Assembly (NCBI GenBank): GCA_022836915.1
Contig: CP094668.1
Span: 4,030,001-4,094,000 of the forward strand
From: Paenibacillus sp. OVF10
GTDB lineage: Bacteria > Bacillota > Bacilli > Paenibacillales > Paenibacillaceae
DNA length: 64,000 nt
Reading direction: 5' to 3'
Part shown: piece by piece, positions 35,541 through 45,864 of the stretch
How positions within the stretch are numbered: the stretch's first letter is position 1
How the letters are laid out: each line of letters begins with the position of its first letter
Translations under genes and position numbers: made by a program
The notes under the pieces: generated by a model
Told to the model about the DNA's origin: nothing
Database searches by the model: none
What the model saw: the letters and a program-made list of their open reading frames with translations, nothing else

Positions 35541-37258
35541 ATTACATGAAGCTTCGAGATAAACTACTGCTGATGTATGTCCTGTCCGTGTTTATTCCCA
35601 TCGTTGTCACCAATGTGGTGTTCTACAATGTTACATCCGCCAATATTCGTAGTCAGAAAACTCGTGATGCCGGCATGGCACTGAACAATCTGAAGAACGA
35701 CCTGCGGGTAACCATTGATCAGGCTGTCGGCCTCTCTTATTCGTTATATACTGACCCTGTATTCAACGACACCATCTCCCGTTCATTTCAAAGTCATTTT
35801 GAGTACATTGACGCTTATAATTCCTATCTAAAAGGGCAATTCTCCGGTCAAATGAATCAGGGAATTCGCTGGTATCAAGTGTATACCGATAATTCTACCA
35901 TTTTATCTTCCGGTTATATTGATCGTTTAACTGACGATGTCCGCAACTCGGACTGGTACGTTCAATTTCAGGCATACTCCGCCCCTTATCCGGCATTGAT
36001 CTCATCGGATCAGATGTTAAGTCTGGTTCAAAGGCTCGACAATCTCGACACTGGGGGAGAGAGCAGTTACTTAAAATTGACCTGAACATGGATATGATCA
36101 AGCAGTATTTCCACAACAGTGGATTTGATGGAAAAGTGTATCTTCTTGATCCGGGGGACACATCCAATTTTCAAATGATCTTACAGCAGAAGAAGCTCAG
36201 ACAGGGAAACGTTACAGCGAGATCCAGTTTCCGAACAAAATGATTCCCTTTGAAATTACGTATACAGGTATTAACTATCTGGAAGGGTGGTCCCTGCATG
36301 GAGTGATGGATGAAGAAATTGTGTTGAAGGAGGTGCGGAAGTCCCGTTCCTTCGTCGTATGGCTGGCTTGTATTAATTTTGTCCTGCCTTCTATTATCAT
36401 TGCGGCTATGTCCAGATCCATCCATGTCAGGCTGGTGCGCATTCTGAAACATATGAAAAAAGTAAAAACACAGAATTTCCAGACGATTCCCCTGAAGATG
36501 CAAGAGATGAAATAGGTCAACTCACGATGGAATTTAATCGAATGACCGAGACGATCCATAACCTGATTCATGAGGTATATCTCGCCGACATCCAAAAGAA
36601 AGACCTAGAGTTAAAGCAGCAGCAAGCACAGCTTCATGCGCTTCATAGTCAGATCAACCCACATTTTTTGTTTAATACCCTGGAGTCGGTACGTATGCGG
36701 AGCCTCATCAAAGGCGAGAAAGAGACTGCCAAAATCGTGCATAACATGGCCAAGATGTTTCGCAAGTCGATTAGTTGGAATCAGAATGATGTGACAGTAC
36801 AAGAAGAATTGGAACTCATCGAGAGTTTTTTGCAAATTCAGAAATACCGCTTCGGAGAAAAACTTCAATATACCATTGAGGCAGATCCTGCGGTACTGAT
36901 GTACCGAATCCCCAAGATGGTTATCCTTCCCTTTGTTGAGAATGCAAGTATTCATGGTGTTGAGTCATCTCCGGGTGTAGGTATCATTCAACTCTTCGTT
37001 TCAATGGAAAATGACCAGCTCCATATCAGACTAACAGATAACGGTATAGGGATGTCACAAGCAAAATTGGAAGAGTTGCTAAGTTACCTGGATCAAAACA
37101 CCGATATGGGAGAGCATGTTGGCATGAAAAATGCGTATAGTCGCTTAAAACTTTGTTATAAAAATCACTTTACATTCGACATCCACACATGGGAAGGAAA
37201 AGGAACGCGTATCCAAATTAAGCTTCCACTTGATCCATCAGCAATGCCAGGCGACTAA
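35522..37258 (+). CDS. YesM-type sensor histidine kinase (three frame breaks)
   Basis: A membrane sensor kinase of about 579 residues, partner of the preceding regulator. It has a first membrane segment (LLLMYVLSVFIPIVVTNVVF), an extracellular sensor, a second membrane segment (VVWLACINFVLPSIIIAAM), HAMP, and the kinase core with phospho-acceptor His in QINPHFLFNTLES. The ATP-binding boxes are PFVENASIHG and DNGIGM. Frame breaks lie at an A run near 36078, a G run near 36158 and a C run near 36490. One added base at each gives SYLKIDLNMDM, DPGGHIQFSNDLTAEE and FQTIPPEDARDEIGQL. It presumably senses an oligosaccharide or a binding protein loaded with it. Confidence 0.86.
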
Positions 37259-37300
37259 ATATACGAGGGATATGCTTTTCAAAGTAGGAGGTACACTTTC

Positions 37301-37336
37301 ATGGGTAACTTTGAAAGCGTTATCTTGATATATTGA
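37301..37336 (+). other. Eleven-codon open frame behind a strong ribosome site
   Basis: TAGGAGGTACACTTTC precedes ATG 37301, whose frame stops after 11 codons. The same context (TAGGAGGTAAACTCTCATG) starts the second response regulator after the kinase of the xylan locus. It could be the left-over start of a lost second regulator or a short leader peptide. The cre site lies within it. Confidence 0.3.
37312..37325 (+). promoter_or_regulatory. cre site upstream of the binding-protein genes
   Basis: TGAAAGCGTTATCT matches TGWAARCGYTWNCW at all 14 positions and lies 56 bp upstream of the first binding-protein start. An imperfect inverted repeat (GCTTTTCAAAG / CTTTGAAAGC) spans it. Confidence 0.7.
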
Positions 37337-37381
37337 GAAGGCTTAAAGACACAAACATTACTTTAAGGGGGCATTTGCTAC

Positions 37382-39041
37382 ATGTTTAGAAAAAAACATT
37401 ATAACATGTCTGGCCATTTTACTGGCTGTAACCCTGGCAGGTTGTAATAAAGCCAGCCCGGAAGCCTCTTATTCTGACAGTAATGACAACACCCCGGTCA
37501 CCTTTAAATATTTCACGTTTGGCGGTGGCAAGAAGGACATTCTGGCAAGCAGCACGACCATTGGCAAGAAGCTACAGGAGCAAACAGGCGTTGACTGGAA
37601 GATGGAATAACTGGTCGGTGACGGTGCAACCAAGGCAGGTGTAATGATTGCGAGTGGGTATTACCCCGACATCATCGACTCAAGCGGTGAAATGGCGAAA
37701 TTGATGGATGCAGGATCTTTTATCCCGCTGGATGAACTGATCGATCAATACGGGCCTAACATCAAGCGGGTATACGGGCCTTATATGGACAAATTCAGAC
37801 AGGAGGATGGAAAGATATATTTCTTGCCATACACTGCCAACATCGGTTATGTGTCAGAGCCTAACTTTCAGACCGGCTTTTATATTCAACGTGCTGTGTT
37901 AAAAGCGTTTAACTATCCCAAGATCAAAACACTGGACGAATATTTTGACTTGATTGAGCAATACAAGCAAAAGCATCCGCAGATCGATGGAAAAGAAACC
38001 ATCGGCTTCGCCACACTTGCGGGTGAATCGGGCAGCTTTTTCACCCTGCTAAATCCGGCTATGCATCTGGCAGGTTATCCAAACGATGGCAGTGTGATGG
38101 TGGATATGCAGAGCCATGAAGCCAAACTGGTAGCCGGATCTGATTATCAGAAACAATGGATTCAGAAGCTAAGCGAGGTTAACGCACAGGGGATGTTTGA
38201 TCCAGAATCGTTCACAATGAACCAGGATCAGTATCTCGCCAAGTTGACATCCGGTCGGGTACTGGGATATTTCAGTTACTCCTGGCAGGTTGGAGACGCA
38301 ACGAACAATCTCAAGAAGGCTGGTATTGACGATAAACGTTACGTATCTCTACCGATCGTATTTGATGACAGTGTCAAAGACCAGTATGTGGATCCGCCAG
38401 GTTTTGTGAACAACTATGGTGTCGGAATTACCGTAAATGCCAAAGATCCCGTGCGAATTATTAAATATTTTGATAATTTGCTTAAGGAAGAAAATCAGAT
38501 TCTGGTTCAATGGGGGATTGAGAACGAGACGTATAGTGTGAATGATGAGGGCCGCTTTTACTTTGAAAATGATGACCAACGCAAGGCACATGAAGATCCG
38601 GAATTAAGTCGTAAATTCGGCTTTGACTATTTTAATTACAGCTGGCCTCGTTACGGCAATAACTCCGTACTGGAGGACGGCAACGCCTATGGGCCGGGCA
38701 ATCAACCAGAAGTGGCTACCTTTAGCTACACGGACGGAGACAAGCTTTTGTTAGAGAAATATGGTGTGGAGACATTTACAGAATTATTCAGCACACCGGA
38801 TGAGCGTCCTTGGTCTCCTGCTTGGTCCATTGCATTGGAGCAGGGCTCTCCTGAACAGATTTTCATCACCAAGGCAGAAGATCTCCAGAAGAAATATTTA
38901 CCCAAAATGATTATGGACTCACCTTCCACTTTCGAGAACACATGGAATGAATATAGGAGTCAATTGAATCAACTCGACAAGAAAACATACGAAGCTACGA
39001 TAACGCAGGCAGTTAAGGATCGTGTAGCTGGCAAATGGTGA
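37382..39041 (+). pseudogene. Sugar-binding lipoprotein, interrupted by a frameshift and an in-frame stop
   Basis: First of two tandem paralogous binding-protein genes (about 552 residues if intact). ATG 37382 follows AAGGGGG. The A7 run at 37386-37392 has one A too many. Removing it gives MFRKNIITCLAILLAVTLAG followed by the lipobox Cys. A second lesion is a TAA at 37607-37609 where the neighbouring copy has TAT (WKLEYLVGD in the copy, WKME-stop-LVGD here). The frame is then open from 37610 to 39041. The stop is a substitution, unlike the homopolymer indels elsewhere, so this copy may be truly inactive. A base-call error is still possible. Confidence 0.75.
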
Positions 39042-39084
39042 GTGTAATCCATAAGAGAACACACGAAACGGGGGGAATATTCAC

Positions 39085-40758
39085 ATGTTAAAACCAAAAT
39101 TTAGAACAGCGGGTTTAGCTGTATTACTAACAGTTTTGCTGGCTGGGTGTCAGAACAGTTCGTCATCATCACCTTCAGCCACAGGTGAAGATGAGAACAG
39201 CCCAGTCACGTTCTCGTATTACATGTTCTCTCCAGGCAAGAAGGATGCTCTGGCAAGCGAAACAACCATCGGTAAAGCGTTGCAAGAGCAGACGGGTGTG
39301 GACTGGAAGTTGGAATATCTGGTAGGTGATAGTGCTACCAAAGCCGGTGTCATGATTGCCAGTGGAGACTACCCTGATGTCATTAGCTCCAGTGGTGAGA
39401 TGTCCAAGTTGCTGGATGCCGGGGCCTATATTCCGCTGGATGATCTGATTGAGGAATACGGCCCTAATATCAAAAGGGTGTATGGACCATATTTCGATAA
39501 AATGAAAAATGCCGAAGACGGAAAAATCTATGCGCTGCCTTATACAGCTAATCAGGGTGAGTATTCAGGTAGTCCAAATGTGGGCGGAGGAGCTTTCTGG
39601 ATTCAACGCTCTGTGCTCAAAGAGTTTGATTATCCCAAGATCACTACACTGGATGAATATTTTGATCTGATCCAGGATTATAAGGAAAAACATCCAACTG
39701 TCGACGGTGCAGACACAATCGGATTTGTGTCACTTGCGGGTGTAGCCAATAACTTCTTCACCTTGCAAAATCCAGCGATGCATCTTGCCGGTTATCCGAA
39801 CGATGGCAGTGTCATGGTCGACATGACTACCCATGAGGCAAAAGTCGTCGCCGGAACAGATGCCCAGAAAAAATGGATTCAGAAGTTGAATGAAATCAAT
39901 GCTCAAGGCATGCTTGATCCGGAATCCTTTACGATGAACAAAGACCAGTACTTGGCCAAGCTGACTTCGGGTCGTGTGTTAGGATACTTCAATTATGGCT
40001 GGCAGGTTGGAGACGCGTCGAAAAACCTGCTCTCGGCAGGCATTGATGAGAAACGTTATGCACCACTTCCGATTGTGTTTGATGAAGGAATTAAGGATCA
40101 ATATGTTGATCCTCCGGGCTTTGTCAACAACTATGCAACAGGTATCTCGGTGAATGCCAAAGACCCTGTTCGTATCATCAAATATTTTGATAATTTGCTG
40201 AAGGAAGAAAATCAGGTTCTGGTGCAATGGGGAATCAAGGACGAGACGTACAGTGTGGATGATAAGGGCAGATTTTATTTTGCAAATGAGGATCAACGCA
40301 AAGCCCATGATGATCTGGAGCTGAGCCGTAAATTCGGGTTCACCTACTTCGGATCAGACTGGCCGCGATATGGCGGTGAATCTACACTTACCGATGGTAA
40401 TGCTTATAGCCCTGGCAACCAGCCAGAAGTAGCCGCTGCATCTTACACCGAGGGAGACAACAAGTTCCTTGAAGCCTACGGTATCCAAACCTTTAGTGAA
40501 TTATTTAACAAACCGGAAGAGCGGCCATGGTTCCCCGCATGGTCCATCGCCCTTGAGCAAGGATCACCTGAACAGATCTTCACCACCAAATCGGATGATC
40601 TGCAACGTAAATACTTACCGGAAATGATCTTGGGAGCACCATCGAATTTTGATAAGCTGTGGGATGCCTACATGGCTGAATTGAACAAATTGGACAAAAC
40701 TGGTTATGAAGCGACCATTACCAAAGTTGTGAAGGATCGTGTAGCAGGAAAATGGTAA
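39085..40758 (+). CDS. Extracellular sugar-binding lipoprotein, tandem paralogue
   Basis: A 557-residue solute-binding lipoprotein with lipobox LLAGC, intact, starting at ATG 39085 behind GGGGGGA. It is very similar to the preceding interrupted copy across the whole length (for example NPAMHLAGYPNDGSVMVDM in both) and more distantly to the 19-kb binding protein. It feeds the two permeases that follow. If the first copy is dead, this one carries the function; if both are live, they may bind different oligosaccharides for the same channel. Confidence 0.92.
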   Translation: MLKPKFRTAGLAVLLTVLLAGCQNSSSSSPSATGEDENSPVTFSYYMFSPGKKDALASETTIGKALQEQTGVDWKLEYLVGDSATKAGVMIASGDYPDVISSSGEMSKLLDAGAYIPLDDLIEEYGPNIKRVYGPYFDKMKNAEDGKIYALPYTANQGEYSGSPNVGGGAFWIQRSVLKEFDYPKITTLDEYFDLIQDYKEKHPTVDGADTIGFVSLAGVANNFFTLQNPAMHLAGYPNDGSVMVDMTTHEAKVVAGTDAQKKWIQKLNEINAQGMLDPESFTMNKDQYLAKLTSGRVLGYFNYGWQVGDASKNLLSAGIDEKRYAPLPIVFDEGIKDQYVDPPGFVNNYATGISVNAKDPVRIIKYFDNLLKEENQVLVQWGIKDETYSVDDKGRFYFANEDQRKAHDDLELSRKFGFTYFGSDWPRYGGESTLTDGNAYSPGNQPEVAAASYTEGDNKFLEAYGIQTFSELFNKPEERPWFPAWSIALEQGSPEQIFTTKSDDLQRKYLPEMILGAPSNFDKLWDAYMAELNKLDKTGYEATITKVVKDRVAGKW

Positions 40759-40863
40759 TACGAACACTTTAAAACAAACTGTTACATGGCAGGAGAAGAC
40801 GAAAGAGCATAACTCCGGCTTCTCCTAGCATGAATAACAGCACAGGAAAGGAGCAGGTTCACC

Positions 40864-41835
40864 GTGGAGAAACCTAATGTCTCCCTTAACTCGATGCCTC
40901 CAGCCTCGAGTCCGAAGGGAACCAGAGCACACTCGTTCTTTAAGCGACTTGTGCAGCAACGAACACTTGCCTGGATGTGTATTCCTTTTGTCATCTGGGC
41001 TTTTATCTTCAAGTACCTGCCGTTATGGGGATGGACCATGGCTTTTCAGAATTTCAAACCGGCGAGGTCCTTCTCCGATCAGCAGTGGGTCGGCTGGCAT
41101 CATTTTAGTATCTTGTTTGAGGACAATACCTTCTACCGGGTGCTGCGAAATACACTCGTTATGAGTTCCATCAAACTGGTGTTGGGATTTGTTACAGCAA
41201 TTACACTGGCCCTTTTGCTGAATGAGCTGAAAAATGTCATATTTAAACGTTTTGTGCAAACCGTCAGTTATCTGCCTCACTTTATCTCGTGGGTTGTTGC
41301 TTCCAGTATTGTATTAACAGTCCTCTCACCAGACGGAATTATCAATCTGCTGTTGATGAAGCTTCACCTGATTGACAGTCCGGTATTATGGATGGGGAAA
41401 GGAGAATACTTCTGGGGTATTCTGGGGGCAACTGAGGTCTGGAAAGATGTTGGTTGGAACACCATTATCTATCTGGCAGCGATTACGGCAATTGATCCGG
41501 CGCAATATGAGGCTGCCGAGATTGATGGAGCCAGTCGCTTCAAACGGATGTTATATATCACCCTGCCTGGCTTGAAACCGGTTATTGTGATCTTGTTGAT
41601 CATGAACATGGGAAGTATTCTTGAATCCGGATTCGAACCACAATATCTGCTGGGTAACGGGATGAATATGGACTATTCGGAGAATCTGGACATCTTTGTA
41701 CTGAAATATGGATTAGGGATGGGGAACTTTTCCTTAGGTACAGCAGCTGGCATATTCAAAACTGTGGTCAGCTTCATCTTCCTTTTCTCAGCGAACTATA
41801 TAGCGAAAAAAATGGGAGAGAGCAGACTATTCTAA
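40864..41835 (+). CDS. LplB-type sugar ABC transporter permease
   Basis: A 323-residue inner-membrane permease with six predicted membrane segments and the EAA loop YEAAEIDGASRFKRMLYITL. It starts at GTG 40864 with AAAGGAG upstream. Long stretches match the 20.8-kb permease, so the two importers arose by duplication. It lies 105 bp after the binding-protein gene and 15 bp before the second permease. The ATPase is not encoded here. Confidence 0.92.
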   Translation: MEKPNVSLNSMPPASSPKGTRAHSFFKRLVQQRTLAWMCIPFVIWAFIFKYLPLWGWTMAFQNFKPARSFSDQQWVGWHHFSILFEDNTFYRVLRNTLVMSSIKLVLGFVTAITLALLLNELKNVIFKRFVQTVSYLPHFISWVVASSIVLTVLSPDGIINLLLMKLHLIDSPVLWMGKGEYFWGILGATEVWKDVGWNTIIYLAAITAIDPAQYEAAEIDGASRFKRMLYITLPGLKPVIVILLIMNMGSILESGFEPQYLLGNGMNMDYSENLDIFVLKYGLGMGNFSLGTAAGIFKTVVSFIFLFSANYIAKKMGESRLF

Positions 41836-41850
41836 AAGGAGGCCTATGCC

Positions 41851-42770
41851 ATGCGTAAAGGAAACACATCCCGCTTGCGGAATAGTAGCACCGGGGATCG
41901 AGCGTTTGACACCATTAACATCATCTTCATGATATGTCTGATGATTGTGACGATCTATCCCTTTGTTAATATGATTGCCGTATCCTTCAATAATGCAAAC
42001 GATGCCATTCGGGGTGGAATATATCTATGGCCTCGTGTATGGACACTGGACAACTACAAATACATTTTTGGCGAATCCGATATTTATCACGCAACTCTGA
42101 TCTCGGCGCTGCGTACGATCATAGGAACCGTGGTGTCCGTCTTCTGTACAGCCATGCTCGCGTATACGGTTAGTCGTCAGGAATTTGTGCTTCGCAAGTT
42201 TGTTACGATGTTTTTTGTATTCACCATGTATTTCAGCGGGGGTTGATCCCCGGTTATCTGCTGATTCGAGACCTTGGATTGATTGGTTCCTTCTGGGTAT
42301 ATATCATTCCGGGTGTAATCGGAGTCTTCAATATGATTGTCATCCGTTCATTTATTGAAGGTCTTCCTGAAGGCATTCTGGAGTCAGCACGCATTGACGG
42401 GGCAGGGGAGTTCACGACATTTATCCGCGTTGTCCTGCCGCTAACGATTCCCGCAATGGCAACCGTATCACTCTTTGTAGCTGTGGGACAATGGAATTCC
42501 TGGTTCGATGTATTCCTGTACAACTCTTCCAATAAAGAATTGAGCACGCTGCAATACGAGTTGATGAAGATTCTGCAAACTTCAACGACCTCAGCGACTT
42601 CATCAGCAAGTGATGCTTATCAGTCTGCCGAGAGCAATGCAACGGCGGTCACACCAACCTCGATTCGAGCGACCATGACCATTATTGCAAGTGTTCCTAT
42701 TCTGATGGTGTATCCGTTCTTACAGAAATACTTTGTCCAGGGTATGACGATTGGTGGTGTGAAGGGATAG
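41851..42770 (+). CDS. YtcP-type carbohydrate ABC transporter permease (one frame break)
   Basis: A permease of about 306 residues completing the importer. The start at ATG 41851 follows AAAAGGAGG. The frame breaks at the G run near 42239: one more G gives MYFSGGLIPGYLLIRDLG, exactly the family sequence. The EAA-type loop is ESARIDGAGEFTTFIRVVLP and the C-terminus is FLQKYFVQGMTIGGVKG. No terminator was seen before the SLH-GH3 gene, so read-through into it is possible. Confidence 0.88.
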
Positions 42771-42866
42771 TCATTACCTGAATAATTTCATAGAAGTATG
42801 AAAACGCAACAAACTATACCGTAGTAGCGTCTATTCATCCATAGAATAGCAACAGGAGTGAAATAA

Positions 42867-45127
42867 ATGCATGTAAAATGGATGACGATTATTGGTGCCG
42901 TTGTCGGCTCTATGCTTATAGGGGTGGGAACGGCAGCTGCGGAAGAAACGTTTGTTGATCTAAAGTATTCCAAGTGGGCTGAGGATGGCATCACGTATAT
43001 GGCGAAACGGGGAACAGTAGCCGGATATGGCAATGGGATCTTCAAGCCTGAGGCACTTGTGACAAGGGCACAAGCTGTCACTTTTATGGTGCGCGAGCTT
43101 TATCCAGATCAGCTTCAAAGAGCAGTGGAAGGCACAACCTATTCGGATGTTCCAACTACACACCCCTTCCATCGAGAAATCATGATAGCTGCTAAAAATG
43201 GACTTGCAAGTGGTTTCCCTAACGGAACTTTCCGTCCGGACGCACCGCTTAGCCGCGCAGAGACTGCGGCCTTCCTTACACGGGCTTATTCACTGGCGGA
43301 AGGTAAGAACCCCGCAGAATGGACAGATACGGACAGGCATTGGGCAGCAGCACCCATTCTTATTATGAGTTCAAACGGCTTGGTCGGCGGTTATTCAGAT
43401 GCCACCTTCCGTCCGAATCAAGCTGTCACGCGTGCTGAATATGCCGTATTTATGGCGAGAGTAATTCGCTTCGAACGTGAAGCGGCCATTCGGACACAAG
43501 ATTGGGATAAGCTGATATCCTATATGACGGTAAGTGAGCAAGTTGGTCAGATGCTTATGCCCGACATTAGGCAATGGAATGGTAAAGCGACGACGACCGT
43601 GAATGAAGGACTGAAGCGCACGATCCATGATCAGGACTTGGGCGGATTTATTCTTTTTGACAAAAATATTGTAGACGTGACACAGCTTACAACGTTCACA
43701 CATGATATCCAAAGAGAAGCAGGTGACATTCCTCTATTTCTTAGCATCGACCAAGAAGGAGGCGTTATTAAGCGAATACCAGGAGGCACGAACCTTCCAG
43801 GGCAGATGGCGCTTGGCGCAACTGGAGATGAAACGCTAGCCGAAGCAGCCGGTCAGCTGACAGGGGAGGAGTTGAAGGCATTGGGATTGCAGATCAATTT
43901 TGCGCCAGTGCTGGACATCAACAGTAATCCAGATAACCCCATCATTGGTATACGTTCGTTTGGCTCGGATGCTGATTTGGTGACACGGCTTGGTCTGGCA
44001 ACAATAAAAGGGCTACAGCAATCAGGGGTGATGGCGGCAGTTAAGCATTTTCCAGGACATGGAGATACAACGGTAGATTCCCATCTTGGTATGCCTGTGC
44101 TTGCCCATAACCGAGAACGGCTTGATGCGGTCGAATTAAAACCGTTTCGGGCTGCAATCAAAGATGGCGTAGAGATGATTATGACCGCGCATATTGCTTT
44201 CCCTGCCATAGACAACGAGCATGTCACTTCGCTCAAAGACGGTGAACGTGTGCCGATTCCTGCCACCTTATCGAAAAAGGTACTGACAGGACTTCTTCGA
44301 GGAGAGTTGGAATACAAAGGACTCATCGTGTCGGATGCCTTTACCATGAATGCAATTGCGGAGCACTTTGGGGAGAATCAATCGGTAGAACGCGCCGTTT
44401 CCGCAGGTGTTGATATCATCCTTATGCCAAAAGATTCAGCAGCGGCCCATCAAACGCTGGTGAAAGCAGTCAACAATGGAACGATCAAGGATGAAACCAT
44501 ACATGCATCTGTGAAACGAATCTTGGAGATGAAAGCGAAATATGGTTTATTTGAACGCAGTCAAACTCTTGCGCAAAAGCTAACTCAGCTTAACGGTATC
44601 ATCGGATCGAAGGCGCACCGAGCAGTGGAGCAGACAATCGCAGAGCGGGCGGTCACTGTACTCAGCAGTCGCGAAGGTGTGCTTCCTGATCCAATGAAGC
44701 AAGGCGACCGGGTTGTTATTGTTGCAGCCGAGCAGGAACAGGCGAAACAGCTTGAGAAGCAACTGTTGCAGGCCGCTAATAATCTGTCGTTAAAAACTGA
44801 AATTGTACTTGTTGGTCAAGGCAACATGAATGAAACGCTCAGGCAATTGGCAAAGCCAATTATGTCATTCTTGCTTCTTACCAGTTCCGCAATGTGGCCA
44901 GCCAGTTCGGTTGGGGTGATTATCAAACCTTGATTAATGCGATGAACAAGAGTAATCAGCGATATACACTGGTCTCACTCGGTAACCCTTACGAAACGAT
45001 CTATTTGCAGAACGTACGCTCAGGGCTTGCTGTGTATGGAAAGCAGGAGCCAAATACGTCTGCCGGGATCAAAGTATTGCTTGGTCAACTGAAAGCTGGA
45101 GGACAGTTGCCGGTACTAACGGATTAG
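42867..45127 (+). CDS. Cell-surface GH3 beta-N-acetylglucosaminidase-like enzyme with three SLH motifs (one frame break)
   Basis: A secreted, wall-bound glycosidase of about 753 residues. A signal peptide (about 1-25) is followed by three SLH motifs (about 28-205, each with the GYGNGIFKPEALVTRAQA-like core) that bind secondary cell-wall polymer. The GH3 domain (about 215-560) carries the NagZ hallmark KHFPGHGDTTVDSHLGMP with the Asp/His dyad and the nucleophile in VSDAFTM (D490). A C-terminal GH3_C-type domain follows; near 44857 the frame breaks, and one more G gives AKANYVILASYQFRNVASQF. NagZ-type enzymes release GlcNAc from peptidoglycan or chitin fragments. A wall-anchored form points to cell-wall turnover or scavenging outside the cell. 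Confidence 0.88.
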
Positions 45128-45145
45128 CGCTTAATTGTATGAAAT

Positions 45146-45181
45146 AAAAAACGGATTCCAGCATACGGAATCCGTTTTTTT
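45146..45181 (+). terminator. Rho-independent terminator after the SLH-GH3 gene
   Basis: ACGGATTCC and GGAATCCGT form a perfect 9-bp stem flanked by A and T runs; it may serve the convergent TetR gene as well. Confidence 0.93.
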
Positions 45182-45220
45182 ATTTTAAACTTTTGTTTTA
45201 TCGATCCATCTACCATGCCA

Positions 45221-45864
45221 TCACTCAGGTATTTCCTCGCTACAGACAAAATGGAGCAGCATCTTCACAAACTGCTCCCTGATCCGTGTATCCATTTCAT
45301 CGGATTTGGACGGATCGATCTTAACGATCCTCTGTAGCATACCCATCATCGTTGTGAAGATGAATTGAGCAAGCTCGAGTGGGGGGACGGATTCTTGATA
45401 CTGCCGTCAGCAACGCCTGTAGTTAAAGCATGCAAGAGGAAATGGTCTTCTTTCCCGTTCTGGTTGAACTTATCATACTTTTCTCTTAATTCAGGACTAA
45501 AATCATACATCTCATAGTTGATATCAAATAATTGAATAAATCGGATGTAGTCTGGATGATCCTGGGCAAACACAACCCATGCATTCAACATGACCTTAAG
45601 TTGTTCTCGCCCGTTCATGTCCTTCGTTGAAGTACGACTAATCTCATCTGTTAAATGTTCGATCAGTTGCATCTGAATGGCTAGAAGAAGCTCAGCCATA
45701 GACTGAAAATGTTTATAAAAGGTTACTCTACTAAGTTCAGCCTTCGTGCAGACATCCTTAATCTTCACCTGGAGCAATCCATATTTCAAAAAAAGCTCCT
45801 TACCTGCTGCAATCAAATCATCACGATGTTTATTTCCCAATTGTTGATGCCAGTTTTCATTCAC
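45221..45864 (-). CDS. TetR/AcrR-family transcriptional regulator (one frame break)
   Basis: A repressor of about 214 residues. The N-terminal helix-turn-helix is complete (GLLQVKIKDVCTKAELSRVTFYKHF). The helical ligand domain follows. Near 45396 (minus strand) the frame breaks: one more A gives SIKKSVPPLELAQFIFTTMM and a natural end at 45221, whereas the unrepaired frame stops at 45346. Its start overlaps the end of the MFS gene by 8 bp, so pump and regulator are made together and the regulator most likely controls the pump. Confidence 0.86.
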
